Shown piece by piece: positions 25,806 to 35,758 of a stretch of 64,000 bases of DNA. The notes under the pieces were generated by a model. That model made no database searches and had not been told where the DNA came from. It saw only the letters and a program-made list of their open reading frames with translations. Each line of letters starts with the position of its first letter. Position 1 is the first letter of the stretch. The DNA is from Acidobacteriota bacterium (GTDB taxonomy: Bacteria > Acidobacteriota > Terriglobia > Bryobacterales > Bryobacteraceae). Location: contig JAFKEE010000021.1 in assembly GCA_017307505.1 (NCBI GenBank), positions 279,949-343,948 of the forward strand, in the 5' to 3' direction. The position numbers were made by a program, and so were the translations under genes.

Positions 25806-26315
25806 CTAGGGAAGAAAGGAAGGCTTCAGGAACTGAGTGGGTGAATAGGGATTCGCCCGGCTCTGTTCCACCTTCCATTCGTTTGCAATCGCGGAGTTAT
25901 CGACCTCCGTGGCTTCCCCGTCCGCCCCGCCACGGCTTGGTCGAAGATCGGTCAAGTCTTCGGCCGTCTCGAGACGAGGGGAGTAGGACGGGGAATGCCA
26001 AGGAGCATGGAGTAAACGGCTGGAGGAGGGTGCCGTTACTCCGCACCCGATGCGGCCTCGGATTCGCACCGGATGATTCGATAAATCCTTCGCTGCGGGG
26101 AAGGTCGTAAAATTCCGTTTTAAAGTTCGCTGATGCGTGGCGCGTGCTGCCCGGGGGGCCAGTGAATAGGTCCTCGGGCAGCCCTCCGATAGCGCGCCTC
26201 GCACCTTGATGGCGGGCGTCAGACTCCATCCCCTCCGCGCGGTGGCCGCGCCGAGCCCGGGAGCCAGTGCCAGGGTGAGTGACAGAACCTGACACACTTT
26301 TGATCGCCCAGTCAT
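25806..26315 (-). CDS. Putative small secreted protein, function unknown
   Basis: The frame begins 10 nt after the coiled-coil gene with an AAGGG site 8 nt before the ATG. It encodes a signal-peptide-like start (SKVCQVLSLTLALAPGLGAATA) and ends just before a good terminator, which together favour a real gene. Against this, the middle third is very basic and has poor codon bias, and a second frame overlaps it, so an old frameshift is possible. The acidic C-terminus (EVDNSAIANEWKVEQSRANPYSPTQF) looks protein-like. No family is recognised. Confidence 0.35.
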   Translation of the reverse strand: MTGRSKVCQVLSLTLALAPGLGAATARRGWSLTPAIKVRGALSEGCPRTYSLAPRAARATHQRTLKRNFTTFPAAKDLSNHPVRIRGRIGCGVTAPSSSRLLHAPWHSPSYSPRLETAEDLTDLRPSRGGADGEATEVDNSAIANEWKVEQSRANPYSPTQFLKPSFLP

Positions 26316-26325
26316 CGATGCACCC

Positions 26326-27234
26326 TTACAGCTTCCGGCCCGCCACCTTTACCTTGGGTGTAGCCAGATAGCCGATTACCTGATCTTTCTTGACCTCGTT
26401 GACCACCAGCTCGTAGGGCTGGCGTGCCTTGGAGACCACGTAGAATTGGACTGGTTCGTTGATGTTTTTGTCTTTCTTTTCAACCTTCTTGTCATCGGCC
26501 ACGATGTCCATGGTGAAGCGGTTGCGCTTGAAATCAGCCTTCTTCAGCTGCACCAGGATGTCGCCTACCCGTTGGGGGGCCGACGTCTTCGTCAACGTAA
26601 ACTCGAAGTATTCGCGCTCGCCCAGTTCGCGAAGCGCCGAAAGCTCTTTGCTGTTCGTGGCGATCAATCCGCTCATCACACCCAGATCTCCGGTCGTGCG
26701 GTGGAGTTCAGCCACTGTCTTGTCCAAGTCGCTGCGGGTGGAGGCAACGTCGGTCCGGACTGAGCCCACTTCGGTGGTGATGTCCGTCAGCCGTGCGGTC
26801 GCCTGATCCGCTCTGGATTTGATCTGATCCAGCTCCTGCGTCAGCACCTTCTGGTGCTCATCCTGTTGCTGGGAAAGCTTGTTGGTCACCCGGGCGGCGA
26901 TGGCTTCCGCCTGCCGTCGAGCGGACTCCTTGGCCTTCTCAGTGCTCGTCGCTGTCTCCTTGCGGGTGGAGTCCAGTTCGGCTCGCAGCGCACCCAGGCT
27001 CTGAGTCGTGTTGAGATCAGAGGAGTTCAGAGTCTGGCGCAACGTGGCTACTTCCCGTTCCAGCGCGGCAGTTTGCATCCGCGTGTTCACGAGGTTCATG
27101 TGCTGATAGGCACCGACCCCCAGGCTGGCTGCCAAGCCAACGCCGAGGGTGGCAATAGCCCACGGGAAACCGCGGCCTTTTGAATCGTCGCCGCTGTCGC
27201 CAGTCACATTCGTAGTCACATTGTCGCTGCTCAT
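26326..27234 (-). CDS. Coiled-coil single-pass membrane protein
   Basis: The ATG at 27234 has a GAAGG ribosome site 10 nt upstream; an in-frame TTG lies seven codons earlier. Residues about 24-45 form a membrane helix (WAIATLGVGLAASLGVGAY). A long coiled coil (about 50-190, rich in Thr, Glu, Arg, Ala and Gln heptads) follows. A C-terminal beta-rich domain (about 195-302) contains EYFEFTLTKTSAPQRVGDILVQLKKAD. No known family is recognised. An envelope-spanning scaffold is one possible role. Confidence 0.75.
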   Translation of the reverse strand: MSSDNVTTNVTGDSGDDSKGRGFPWAIATLGVGLAASLGVGAYQHMNLVNTRMQTAALEREVATLRQTLNSSDLNTTQSLGALRAELDSTRKETATSTEKAKESARRQAEAIAARVTNKLSQQQDEHQKVLTQELDQIKSRADQATARLTDITTEVGSVRTDVASTRSDLDKTVAELHRTTGDLGVMSGLIATNSKELSALRELGEREYFEFTLTKTSAPQRVGDILVQLKKADFKRNRFTMDIVADDKKVEKKDKNINEPVQFYVVSKARQPYELVVNEVKKDQVIGYLATPKVKVAGRKL

Positions 27235-27421
27235 GTGGTGCTTGCCTTCATGCAAGACAATGCATCTCCCTGGCCAAATGCTTGATCCGTTTATTTACAA
27301 TTACTTAGCTGATATAGATAAGGGCGAAGATCAGGTAAGATTTACCACATGGCGTAGACCTGTCTGAGAGGGCCGGAAAGAATTACAGCCAAATTCGAAT
27401 CCGCACCAAGCGGCGCTGAAT

Positions 27422-28207
27422 CTAGCGGGTTATGGGCTGTGCCACCACTTCAGCCAAACGATGGGCTCGGTCGGCTGAATTGGGATGGGATTCGAAATAA
27501 GGGCGAAAGAATCCCTGTCCCGTGCGGTTCGGTGCCACCTGCTCCAACCGCCGGAAGACCCCAGGCATCTGCCTCGTGTCGAAGCCGCCTAATCCGGCAA
27601 AGTAAGCGCCGCGGGCGTCAGCGTCGAACTCCTGCTGCTGGCTGTACGTGACGGACGCGGCTTGCCGTACCATGTCGAACAGGACGCCTGCGTTCGGAAT
27701 GGAATGGCGCGACAGGGCGGTCTCGTACCGGTGGCGGTCGAGGCAATGCTCCACGTCGATATGAGCGATCTCATGGCCGAGGATCCCGGCCAGTTCGTCG
27801 TCATTCCTCACGAAACCCAGCAGGCCGGATGTGACGTAAACGTGGCCTCCGGGCAGTGAAAAGGCGTTGATCTCCGGCCAGGCGATCACGTGTGCCTGGT
27901 AGGGCATCCGGCGGCGTACATACTGGCTGAGATTGGCGGTAATGCCGGCCACGCGGGGCAGGCTTTGCGGATCTTCCATCCACGCCCCACTGGTGGAAGC
28001 AGCCAGCCGGTTGCCGAGCATGATTTCGTCCTGGATGGAAACGTGGGCCACCGAGCCGGTGGTCCGCGCGGCATCGAAAAACGCATCCCCCCACAGCCGG
28101 GCGACCGCTTCCAGATCCTGTTTGTTGTCCACCTTGCCGGCACGGACAAGAATCGCCGAAAGCGCGAGTGCGCCCATCGTGATCAGGAGCAGGATCCGGT
28201 CGCTCAC
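27422..28207 (-). CDS. M48 family metalloprotease (membrane-anchored)
   Basis: The protein (261 residues) has an N-terminal hydrophobic helix (residues 4-21) and the zinc motif HEIAH (in LAGILGHEIAHIDVEH). A downstream glutamate ligand lies in QQEFDADARGAYF. These are typical of M48B/BepA- or HtpX-like proteases acting on envelope proteins. VPxxNAFSLPGG is represented by PEINAFSLPGGHVYV, the conserved substrate-binding strand. It overlaps the DUF2339 gene by 4 nt, so the two are coupled. Confidence 0.92.
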   Translation of the reverse strand: MSDRILLLITMGALALSAILVRAGKVDNKQDLEAVARLWGDAFFDAARTTGSVAHVSIQDEIMLGNRLAASTSGAWMEDPQSLPRVAGITANLSQYVRRRMPYQAHVIAWPEINAFSLPGGHVYVTSGLLGFVRNDDELAGILGHEIAHIDVEHCLDRHRYETALSRHSIPNAGVLFDMVRQAASVTYSQQQEFDADARGAYFAGLGGFDTRQMPGVFRRLEQVAPNRTGQGFFRPYFESHPNSADRAHRLAEVVAQPITR

Positions 28208-30945
28208 AGCAGTTTCCTCACTCTCTCGCGGAAGCGCGTATAGACCCAGGAAACGGCCAGCAGAATGACGCCGAGCGCCATGAACGACAGAATCCGGGGC
28301 AGTGTCTCAAGATTCCGTAAGTCGTAGATAAACAGCTTCAAAATGCAGCTCAGCAGGAGGACGAGACCGGTCAGGCGCAGGATTCGTTCGCGGGCCGGAA
28401 AACCGGCCGCCAGCAACATCAGACCCTGCAGTCCCCAGGCGACCGTGAGACCGCTGCCCGAGACTTCGCGATAAAGCAGCGAAGCCAGCAGCAGGCTGCC
28501 CAGCAGGCTGTAGAACGTGCGCGGCCGCTGGTCGCGCGGAGCCAGGAACTCCTGCGCGTAGAGCGCAGCGATGACGATGCCTGCCGTCAGCAAGCGGCCG
28601 GGCAGGCCGGCAAAGCTCTGCGGATCGTCGAAGTTGGTGGCGACACAACGGATTGCCGCCATCAGCGCCAGCAAGAGACTTTGCCAGCGCCAGTCCTCGG
28701 TTTCGTACTTCTGGCCCAGGACGAGCAGAATCAACCCGAGCAGCGACCAGCCGACCACCGTAAACACGTGGCCCATTTCGAACCGCAGGAGAATCGCAAT
28801 CGAGGCGGTGGCGAGCCAAAGGTGCATGCGCAGCCCGGGCCAGGCGTCTTCCCTGCTCCGGCGGTACAGGTACAGAAACGAACCGGAGACCGGCAGTACC
28901 GTGATGAGCCGGTGGGAAAGGCCTCCGGTCGTGCCCTCATTGGTGAAGTTCGCGAAAAACAGGCGGCCGAAGGCCATTGCTCCGGACGTGTGGCCAATCA
29001 TTCGCAACAGACTGTGATTAAAGCGAAATCCGGCTTCGACCAGCAGGACCGCCAGCGCTGCCCAGGCCACGGCGACCGTCACGTCGGGCAGTTGCAGCCA
29101 GAGAACGATCATCGCGAAGGTAGTAGTGGCGATCGCGGCCTGGCTACTGAACCAGAGCCGGCTTTCCCTGGTCCACAAGCGCAACGCCATCCAGTATCCC
29201 AGCGCGGAGGCGCCGGCGAGAGAAACCCACTCGCTGAGGGCGGCCGGGCGCTGCATGTGGTCGAAAATGTTGAACAGAACCGCCACCACTGCCAGAACCC
29301 AGGCGCCATACGCCTGGCGGCGGAAATCGGACGCTGTGCGCCAGAAGCTGAGCTCCAGCAGAATGGCCGTCCAGGATGTCCAAACCAGGCCCAGCCAGCG
29401 GTGCGGCGTCTCGGCGCCCAGCACCAGCTGGACCAGGGCGGAGCCGGCGTAACCGTAAGGAATCGGGACGGTTCGGAGCTCCCGGTTGGCGTAGGCAACC
29501 AGCGCCAGCAGGAGGGCGGCCGGGGTCCAGTTGTGGAACGTGAGCCCGCCCCAGGTGACCAGCGCGCCGGACTCGGCGGCTGTCCAGACCATGCGGATGA
29601 GCGCTCCGCCGAAGGCGACGGCGGCCAGCCATTCCAGGAACCGCAGGCGCCAGCGCCAGGCAGCCAGGAAGAGCAACTCAGCTTCCACGGCCAACATCAC
29701 GCTGGCCCAGGCTCCGCCGGCATGGCGAACAACCGCCAGGGCAGCCAGACCGGAGGCCAGGACGATCGAGTACTGATAGGCGTTGGCGCGCAGGCGGCCG
29801 CGAAGCACGGAGTCGCCCAGATAGAGCAGAGCCGCCGCGGCGAAGAAGTGCGGCAGGTGGGCCGGATCGGCTTTCTCCCACTTGGCTGCGGAGAGCAGCA
29901 GGAAGCCTAACGCGTTGAGCGGGAAGATGGCGGAGGCATAGGCGGGCCGGGGGTCGGCGGCCCGCAGCTGCACCATGTCGAAGGCCTCAAAAATCAGCCA
30001 TAAGGCGAACAGGAACGCCTGGGTGGTGGCGACGGGGGAACCCTGGTCTCCGCGCGCGATGATGATGCCGTAAGTGGCGGCAACGCTGAGGACTCCAATG
30101 GCGTGCCAGCGCAGGCGGTCGGCCAGAAAAAGCAGCGCGGCGGAGAGCGGGATCAACGCGCCGACACCCAGCTGTTTCGAGGGAGACAAGGCGAGCGCGC
30201 CGTAGGCGCTGGCGGCCGCGATCGCCGTGACCGTCTGGCTTTGATAGCGCAGCGAATGGGCGATCATCGCTGCCGCGACGGCCACAAGCAACAAGGCGCC
30301 CAGGGTGTCGTTCTGGATGACGCGGGCGGCGTCGACCGCAAACATCGCGTAAGTGGTTGCGTACAAACAGGCCCAGCCCGCGCCCAGCAAACCCCAGGCG
30401 AAGACGCGGTAGCGTTGCATGCGCTCGACGAAGAAGCCGCTGGCCAGCAACCCGCCGCTGACGGCCAGGGAAATCGCGACCCGGGCAGGCGGCCCCATCA
30501 TGGTGAACGAGTAGCCGAGGAAGAGCACGAGCCCGATCACCAGGACAAACGCGCCCAGTTTGTTCAACAGGCTGCCGCCCACCAGCGATTCCCACTCGTC
30601 GTCCCCCACCAGCTTGCGGAGACGGTCTGAAAGCGAGGGGCCGGGTTCCGGAACAAATTCCGGCTGCGGGGGAGGCGGGAAAACAGGCGGCTCGGGTTCG
30701 GGCCGTTCAACGACGGGTGTCGTTTCGGCGGCAAACACTTCTGCGTGTTGAGGTTGCGGCTCGGCTGCGGGTATTGGGGGCGGCGCCACGATCGATGTGG
30801 CCACGGGTTCCGGCCGGGCTTGAGGTCTTTGTTCCAGGAGGTAGACCCGGGCAGTCAGGTCAGCGATCAACTGCTCCAACCGGGCGACCCGGCGGCGGCT
30901 CATCCAGAGCGCAAACGCCAGCACAAAGAACAGTAGCCATTCCAC
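28204..30945 (-). CDS. DUF2339 polytopic membrane protein (913 residues)
   Basis: GTG start with a GAGG site 10 nt upstream. Residues 1-17 form a first membrane helix, 18-42 a short coiled coil (RRVARLEQLIADLTARVYLLEQ) and 43-115 a Pro/Glu-rich linker. More than 20 hydrophobic segments to the C-terminus follow, beginning with the DUF2339 signature LLNKLGAFVLVIGLVLFLGYSF. The family has no established function. Coupling to an M48 protease suggests a shared envelope quality-control or stress role. A second DUF2339 gene lies at 58648. Confidence 0.9.
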   Translation of the reverse strand: MEWLLFFVLAFALWMSRRRVARLEQLIADLTARVYLLEQRPQARPEPVATSIVAPPPIPAAEPQPQHAEVFAAETTPVVERPEPEPPVFPPPPQPEFVPEPGPSLSDRLRKLVGDDEWESLVGGSLLNKLGAFVLVIGLVLFLGYSFTMMGPPARVAISLAVSGGLLASGFFVERMQRYRVFAWGLLGAGWACLYATTYAMFAVDAARVIQNDTLGALLLVAVAAAMIAHSLRYQSQTVTAIAAASAYGALALSPSKQLGVGALIPLSAALLFLADRLRWHAIGVLSVAATYGIIIARGDQGSPVATTQAFLFALWLIFEAFDMVQLRAADPRPAYASAIFPLNALGFLLLSAAKWEKADPAHLPHFFAAAALLYLGDSVLRGRLRANAYQYSIVLASGLAALAVVRHAGGAWASVMLAVEAELLFLAAWRWRLRFLEWLAAVAFGGALIRMVWTAAESGALVTWGGLTFHNWTPAALLLALVAYANRELRTVPIPYGYAGSALVQLVLGAETPHRWLGLVWTSWTAILLELSFWRTASDFRRQAYGAWVLAVVAVLFNIFDHMQRPAALSEWVSLAGASALGYWMALRLWTRESRLWFSSQAAIATTTFAMIVLWLQLPDVTVAVAWAALAVLLVEAGFRFNHSLLRMIGHTSGAMAFGRLFFANFTNEGTTGGLSHRLITVLPVSGSFLYLYRRSREDAWPGLRMHLWLATASIAILLRFEMGHVFTVVGWSLLGLILLVLGQKYETEDWRWQSLLLALMAAIRCVATNFDDPQSFAGLPGRLLTAGIVIAALYAQEFLAPRDQRPRTFYSLLGSLLLASLLYREVSGSGLTVAWGLQGLMLLAAGFPARERILRLTGLVLLLSCILKLFIYDLRNLETLPRILSFMALGVILLAVSWVYTRFRERVRKLL

Positions 30946-30976
30946 GAAATAGGTACCTCGAAATCGGGAAATGCCG

Positions 30977-32677
30977 TCAGCGGCCGCTGACTTTCAATAT
31001 TTTCGCCGCAGCTTCTACCCCGCCGGCGCGCTGCAATCCAGGTACGAAAAACACTTTAGTCAGTTCTAGGTCAGACACCTTATACGCAACGGGTGAGGGG
31101 CTAAATCGGACGGCAACCGGCGTCGTCGCCGCCGCAAAAAGGGCCCACCACTGGGCTTCGCCTTCGGCCGCCAGTTCGACGGTTTCCGACGGTCGCTTCG
31201 CCGCGAGCCACTTCAGCGCGGCCTGGACGTCCTGCACGCGGGCGGCGGAATCGCTGCGATTGAAAGTAAGGAAGTGGCGGTGCGAGCGGTCGCGGGCGGC
31301 TTTGGCGGTGCCGGTCTGAAAGGCGTCGATGAGCAAGATGGCGCGGCCCTGCCCTTTTAGTTTCTGGAAGTTCGCACTTGCCTCGGCAGCGGCCATGCCG
31401 TCCGGGTGCAGGTAGAGCACCGCGGGCCCTTTGCCTTCGACGAACTTGTAAGGAATGGGGTCGCCGAGCGCCGGCATAGGCTCGGTGCTCTCGAAGACGA
31501 GTTGCAGCCGCTGCCTCAATTCGGCCGGAGTGGCGGCTTCCTGCATCTTCACGGCTTCCACTTTCCACTCGTCGAAGAGCTGGTTGAAGGAACGGGCGTG
31601 ATCCGGGCGGCTCCGTCCATAGAAAACGAGCATGTCCTGCAGGGATTCGACGTTGACGCCGCGCTCCTGGAACTCGGGCTCTTCGGGGCGCAGGTGCTTG
31701 CGCAGGAAGTTGTAGACGGCCTGGCGGCTGTCCTTGTTGTAGTTGTGGGGCGCGTCGAACTGAACGTTTTCCACAAGCTCGGGCTTGCCGAACAGGGCGT
31801 AGAGCTTGCGAACGGCCGGGAATTCTTCCTTCGGCACATTGCGGGTCCAGTCGCCGGTGGCGGCCACCATGAGCATGGGCCGGGGCGCCGTCATGGCCGC
31901 GATCTCAATATTATTGGTCCCGACGCGCAAGCCCGGCGCGTTCTCGCAGACACACCCACCCTGCATGATGCCGGAAACCATATTTACAGGGGCGGAGACG
32001 GCGACGCGGTCATCGACGGCGGTCAACAGGAAATCCTGGGTGCCCCCACCGGAGGCGCCGGTCACGGCCAGTTTGCGCGGATCCACATCCGGCAGGGATT
32101 CCACGAAGTCGAGCGCCCTGATGGAGTTCCAGAGTTGCAGGCCGAGCGGGGTGAAGCCCCAGAGCTGATACTCGGGCGTGCTGAAATCATGCGGGGTCTG
32201 GGCCGTGTCGTTGTACCCCACCATGTCGTAGGCAAAGACAACAAAGCCATGCCGCGCCAGATTGATGGCCAGTGTCGGAGTGGAACAGAGTTGCTGGTTC
32301 TCCAGCCGGCCGTAATTCCAATGTCCATGCGGATGTAATACAGCGGGGAATTTACCGGATTTTCCCTTGGGTCGATAGAGGTTTCCCCCTAGCCAGTAGC
32401 CCGGCCGTGTCTCGATGGCGACCTTTTCAATGGTGTAGCCTTCGCGATCGAGCCGGTCGTAGACAAGCGGCTTGAGGGGGGTCTTCTCCGGCAGGGGGAG
32501 TAGTCCGGAGGCGGAGAGAATCTGCAGCCGCAACTGCTGGCGGCGCTGCTGCCACTTCTCCAGACTCGCCGGTGCCTGGAAAGTGACATGCGTGTCTGTG
32601 TTGGGACACTCCACATTCCGGCGGTCAGTCGCGGTTGCAATCAGAACAGGCGCAAGCACAAAGAACACGAGCCGCAT
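30977..32677 (-). CDS. Secreted alpha/beta hydrolase (acetyl-xylan-esterase-like)
   Basis: The ATG at 32677 is chosen because GGAGG lies 9 nt upstream and it opens the signal peptide (MRLVFFVLAPVLIATAT). The catalytic domain shows FPAVLHPHGHWNYGR, VVFAYDMVGYND, the nucleophile elbow VTGASGGGTQDF, an Asp in AATGDWTRN and a His in DAPHNYNKDSRQ, as in large secreted carbohydrate esterases and dienelactone-hydrolase-like enzymes. A second, degenerate hydrolase-like half (about 390-566) follows. The exact substrate is unknown; deacetylation of plant polysaccharide is a reasonable inference. Confidence 0.82.
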   Translation of the reverse strand: MRLVFFVLAPVLIATATDRRNVECPNTDTHVTFQAPASLEKWQQRRQQLRLQILSASGLLPLPEKTPLKPLVYDRLDREGYTIEKVAIETRPGYWLGGNLYRPKGKSGKFPAVLHPHGHWNYGRLENQQLCSTPTLAINLARHGFVVFAYDMVGYNDTAQTPHDFSTPEYQLWGFTPLGLQLWNSIRALDFVESLPDVDPRKLAVTGASGGGTQDFLLTAVDDRVAVSAPVNMVSGIMQGGCVCENAPGLRVGTNNIEIAAMTAPRPMLMVAATGDWTRNVPKEEFPAVRKLYALFGKPELVENVQFDAPHNYNKDSRQAVYNFLRKHLRPEEPEFQERGVNVESLQDMLVFYGRSRPDHARSFNQLFDEWKVEAVKMQEAATPAELRQRLQLVFESTEPMPALGDPIPYKFVEGKGPAVLYLHPDGMAAAEASANFQKLKGQGRAILLIDAFQTGTAKAARDRSHRHFLTFNRSDSAARVQDVQAALKWLAAKRPSETVELAAEGEAQWWALFAAATTPVAVRFSPSPVAYKVSDLELTKVFFVPGLQRAGGVEAAAKILKVSGR

Positions 32678-32727
32678 GGGTGGGGACCTCCTCCGCGGCA
32701 TTTATAGTAACGCATCCCGCGGGCGGC

Positions 32728-33054
32728 TTAGCGGCGCAGTTTGCGGCAATCGAAGAACTGCAACCGGCACCACTGGCAGTACCACAGAGTGGCGCCGAAC
32801 AGCTGTTGGATGCGGCTGAAGGGATTGTTGTACATGCCTTCGATGTTGTCGATGCGGGTGAAGATACGCAGGTCGCGAGTGCCGCAGCGGGGGCAGCAGA
32901 CATTCAGGGAGAGCATGGGGTACCGCCGGCGGATGGGTACCCTGTGGCTTTGCTTACAGTCCTGGCAAACGTAGACTGCGGCAAATCTGAATTTCTCCGT
33001 AAATGATCTCCGTTGCCGGAGCATTCGGCTACTCCGGCAGGCCGGACAAACCAT
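32728..33054 (-). CDS. Small zinc-ribbon protein
   Basis: The 108-residue protein contains four CxxC knuckles: C3/C6, C30/C33, C54/C57 and C93/C96. It probably forms two zinc ribbons, separated by a basic segment (VPIRRRYP). There is no membrane helix or catalytic motif. A TAGGAG site lies 7 nt before the ATG. DNA, RNA or protein binding are all possible. Confidence 0.75.
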   Translation of the reverse strand: MVCPACRSSRMLRQRRSFTEKFRFAAVYVCQDCKQSHRVPIRRRYPMLSLNVCCPRCGTRDLRIFTRIDNIEGMYNNPFSRIQQLFGATLWYCQWCRLQFFDCRKLRR

Positions 33055-33304
33055 CGTTGGACTCCTACCACCAAACGCCCCTGCAGCGGGACTGCAACAA
33101 TTATTTGACCTGAGTTCAGAAAAATCAAGTCATTCGATAGTTGTTCCAGGGGACCGGGCGGGAGGCGATCGCAGGAGAGGCGCGGAATCGCCGCAAGGTT
33201 GCGGGGAGGGAGTAACGAGAGACAGCGGCTGCGACGCCAAGAAGGAAAGCCCAGCCGGACACACTAGAATGAACTCATTGCCGCCAACTTCGGGAAGGAA
33301 TGGA

Positions 33305-35758
33305 ATGCCAGGGCGTCTTCACTTGATCAGCTTGAGATTACTTGCTGCCGCGGCCTGTGCCGCGATGGCTCCGGCACCTGCACAGGTTCAGGCCCTGACG
33401 GCCGCGGACTATGCGCGTGCCGAGAAGATGATGAACTACAACACCAGCCTGCTGGTGTTTCATTCGAACGTGCGGGCCACCTGGGCCGGCAACGACCGGT
33501 TCTGGTACCGGGACGTCAGGCCTGATGGGAGTCAGTTCGTCATGGTGACCGCCGCGACAGGCGCGAAAGCTCCGGCGTTCGACCACGACAAGCTGGCGTC
33601 GGCACTGTCAGACGCAGCGGGGACAAAGTATGACGGGCTCCATCTGCCGTTCACCGATTTCGAGCTTTCAGCGGATGGACAGAACCTGAGCTTCACCGTG
33701 ACGCCGCCGCGGGCGGCCAACGCTGCCGAGGAGCCGGCGGGCGGGCGTCCGAATCCAGGCCGCATGCGCCGGTTCCGTTGCGACATACAGGGGAATGCCT
33801 GCGCGCCCGAGGCGGGCGGAGCGGCCGGCAGCGCACCGCGCGGCATGCGTGGCATGCGCAACGATGTCCTTTCGCCAGACAAGACCAAGGCCGCCTTTAT
33901 CCGCAACTACAACCTGTGGGTGCGCGAGGTCGCCTCCGGTAAAGAGACTCAGTTGACCACCGATGGCGTGAAGGATTTCGGCTACGCCACAGACAACGCC
34001 GGCTGGACGAAGAGCGACCGGCCCATCCTGCTGTGGTCGCCCGACTCCAAGCGGATCGCGACGTTCCAGCAGGATCAGCGCGGTGTGGGCGAGATGTACC
34101 TGGTGGACACCAAGGTCGGCCATCCGACTCTGCAGGCCTGGAAGTATCCTCTGCCCGGCGACACGACGGTGGCGATGATCCACCGGGTCGTCATTGAAGT
34201 GGATGAGCCGAAGGTGGTGCGCCTGAAGATGGCGCCCGATCAGCACCGCTCCACGCTGTGCGACGACATTTCGTGCCGGGGCGGCGAGTGGGCCGACGTC
34301 GAGTGGAGCCCGGACAGCCGCCAACTGGCGTTTGTCTCCACCTCGCGCGATCACAAGCAGGAGAACCTGCGGGTTGCGGACGCCGCCAGCGGCGAGATCG
34401 GCGAAGTACTGGAGGAGAAAGTCGACACCTTCTTCGAATCCGGCGCCGGCCGCGTGAACTGGCGGTTCCTGCGCGGGTCCAACGAGATGATCTGGTTCTC
34501 GGAACGCGACAATTGGGGCCAGTTGTATCTGCACGACCTTGCCACCGGAAAACTGAAGAATCAGATCACGAAGGGCGAGGGCAACGTCACACAACTGCTG
34601 CGGGTGGACGAGAAGAACCGGCTGCTCTATTTCCTGGGTGTCGGGAAGGAGAAGGGCCGCGATCCCTATTTCACCCACTTCTACCGCATTGGCTTCGACG
34701 GCAAGGGCCTGAAGCTGCTGACGCCGGAGGATGCGAATCACGAGATCACGCTCTCTCCCGACGGGGCCTACTTTGTCGACAGCTATTCGAAGCCGGATGT
34801 GGCTCCGGTGGTGGTACTGCGCGACTCCGACGGCAAGCTGATCAGCACGGTGGAGAAGGCTGACATCTCGAAGCTGCTGGAGACGGGCTGGAAGCCGGCG
34901 ATTCCCATCACGGTGAAGGCGCGCGATGGGCAGACCGACCTCTACGGGCTGATGTACCGCCCGCTGAATTTCGATGCTTCGAAGAAATACCCGATCATCA
35001 ACCAGATCTACCCGGGCCCGCAGGGCGGCAGCGTGGGCAGCCGGTCGTTCCAACCGACCCGCGGCGATACGCAGGCGCTGGCGGAACTGGGCTTCGTCGT
35101 CGTGCAGATCGACGGTATGGGGAATCCTTCCCGGTCGAAGAAATTCCACGAGTTCTACTACGCGAACATGGGCGACAACACCCTGCCGGACCAGATCACC
35201 GGCATGAAGCAGTTGGCCGCGAAGTATCCGTGGATCGACATCGACAAGGCCGGTATCTGGGGCCACTCCGGCGGCGGTTTTGCGACCGCCGACGCGATGT
35301 TCCGTTATCCCGAGTTCTTCAAAGTGGGCATTTCGGAAGCAGGCAACCACGACAACCGCGTGTATGAAGACGACTGGGCCGAGAAGTGGCACGGGCTGCT
35401 GGTGAAGAACCCGGACGGCACCACCAACTACGACGACCAGGCGAATCAGAACCACGCCAAGAACCTGAAGGGCAAGCTGCTGCTGGCGCACGGCACGATG
35501 GACAGCAACGTTCCGCCGAACAATACGCTGCTGGTGGTGGACGCGCTGATCAAGGCGAACAAGGACTTCGACCTGCTGATGCTGCCGAATCGCGGCCATG
35601 GTTTTGCGGCCGAGCCGTACATGATCCGGCGGCGTTGGGATTACTTCGTGAAGTGGCTGATGGGGGCCGAGCCGCCCAAGGAGTATGAACTGCATCCTCC
35701 GCCGGCGGGCCGTGGATTTGGACCGCCTGTGATGACCGGAGCGTCGGAAGAGCAGTAG
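33305..35758 (+). CDS. Secreted S9 family prolyl oligopeptidase (DPP-IV-like)
   Basis: The ATG at 33305 has GGAAGG 8 nt upstream and starts the signal peptide (LHLISLRLLAAAACAAMAPAPAQ); an upstream in-frame ATG at 33269 lacks a site. The N-terminal half is a beta-propeller (LLWSPDSKRIATFQQDQRGVGEMYLV, VEWSPDSRQLAFVSTSRD). The C-terminal alpha/beta hydrolase domain has S655 in GHSGGGFATAD, an Asp in HGTMDSNVPP and H765 in NRGHGFAAEPY. It likely cleaves dipeptides from oligopeptide N-termini after Pro or Ala. Confidence 0.93.
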   Translation: MPGRLHLISLRLLAAAACAAMAPAPAQVQALTAADYARAEKMMNYNTSLLVFHSNVRATWAGNDRFWYRDVRPDGSQFVMVTAATGAKAPAFDHDKLASALSDAAGTKYDGLHLPFTDFELSADGQNLSFTVTPPRAANAAEEPAGGRPNPGRMRRFRCDIQGNACAPEAGGAAGSAPRGMRGMRNDVLSPDKTKAAFIRNYNLWVREVASGKETQLTTDGVKDFGYATDNAGWTKSDRPILLWSPDSKRIATFQQDQRGVGEMYLVDTKVGHPTLQAWKYPLPGDTTVAMIHRVVIEVDEPKVVRLKMAPDQHRSTLCDDISCRGGEWADVEWSPDSRQLAFVSTSRDHKQENLRVADAASGEIGEVLEEKVDTFFESGAGRVNWRFLRGSNEMIWFSERDNWGQLYLHDLATGKLKNQITKGEGNVTQLLRVDEKNRLLYFLGVGKEKGRDPYFTHFYRIGFDGKGLKLLTPEDANHEITLSPDGAYFVDSYSKPDVAPVVVLRDSDGKLISTVEKADISKLLETGWKPAIPITVKARDGQTDLYGLMYRPLNFDASKKYPIINQIYPGPQGGSVGSRSFQPTRGDTQALAELGFVVVQIDGMGNPSRSKKFHEFYYANMGDNTLPDQITGMKQLAAKYPWIDIDKAGIWGHSGGGFATADAMFRYPEFFKVGISEAGNHDNRVYEDDWAEKWHGLLVKNPDGTTNYDDQANQNHAKNLKGKLLLAHGTMDSNVPPNNTLLVVDALIKANKDFDLLMLPNRGHGFAAEPYMIRRRWDYFVKWLMGAEPPKEYELHPPPAGRGFGPPVMTGASEEQ

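Noticed and set aside
33118-33304. Structured GC-rich leader before the S9 peptidase considered as a riboswitch
   Set aside because: Local hairpins are present, but no cobalamin, glycine or other known riboswitch core could be matched.
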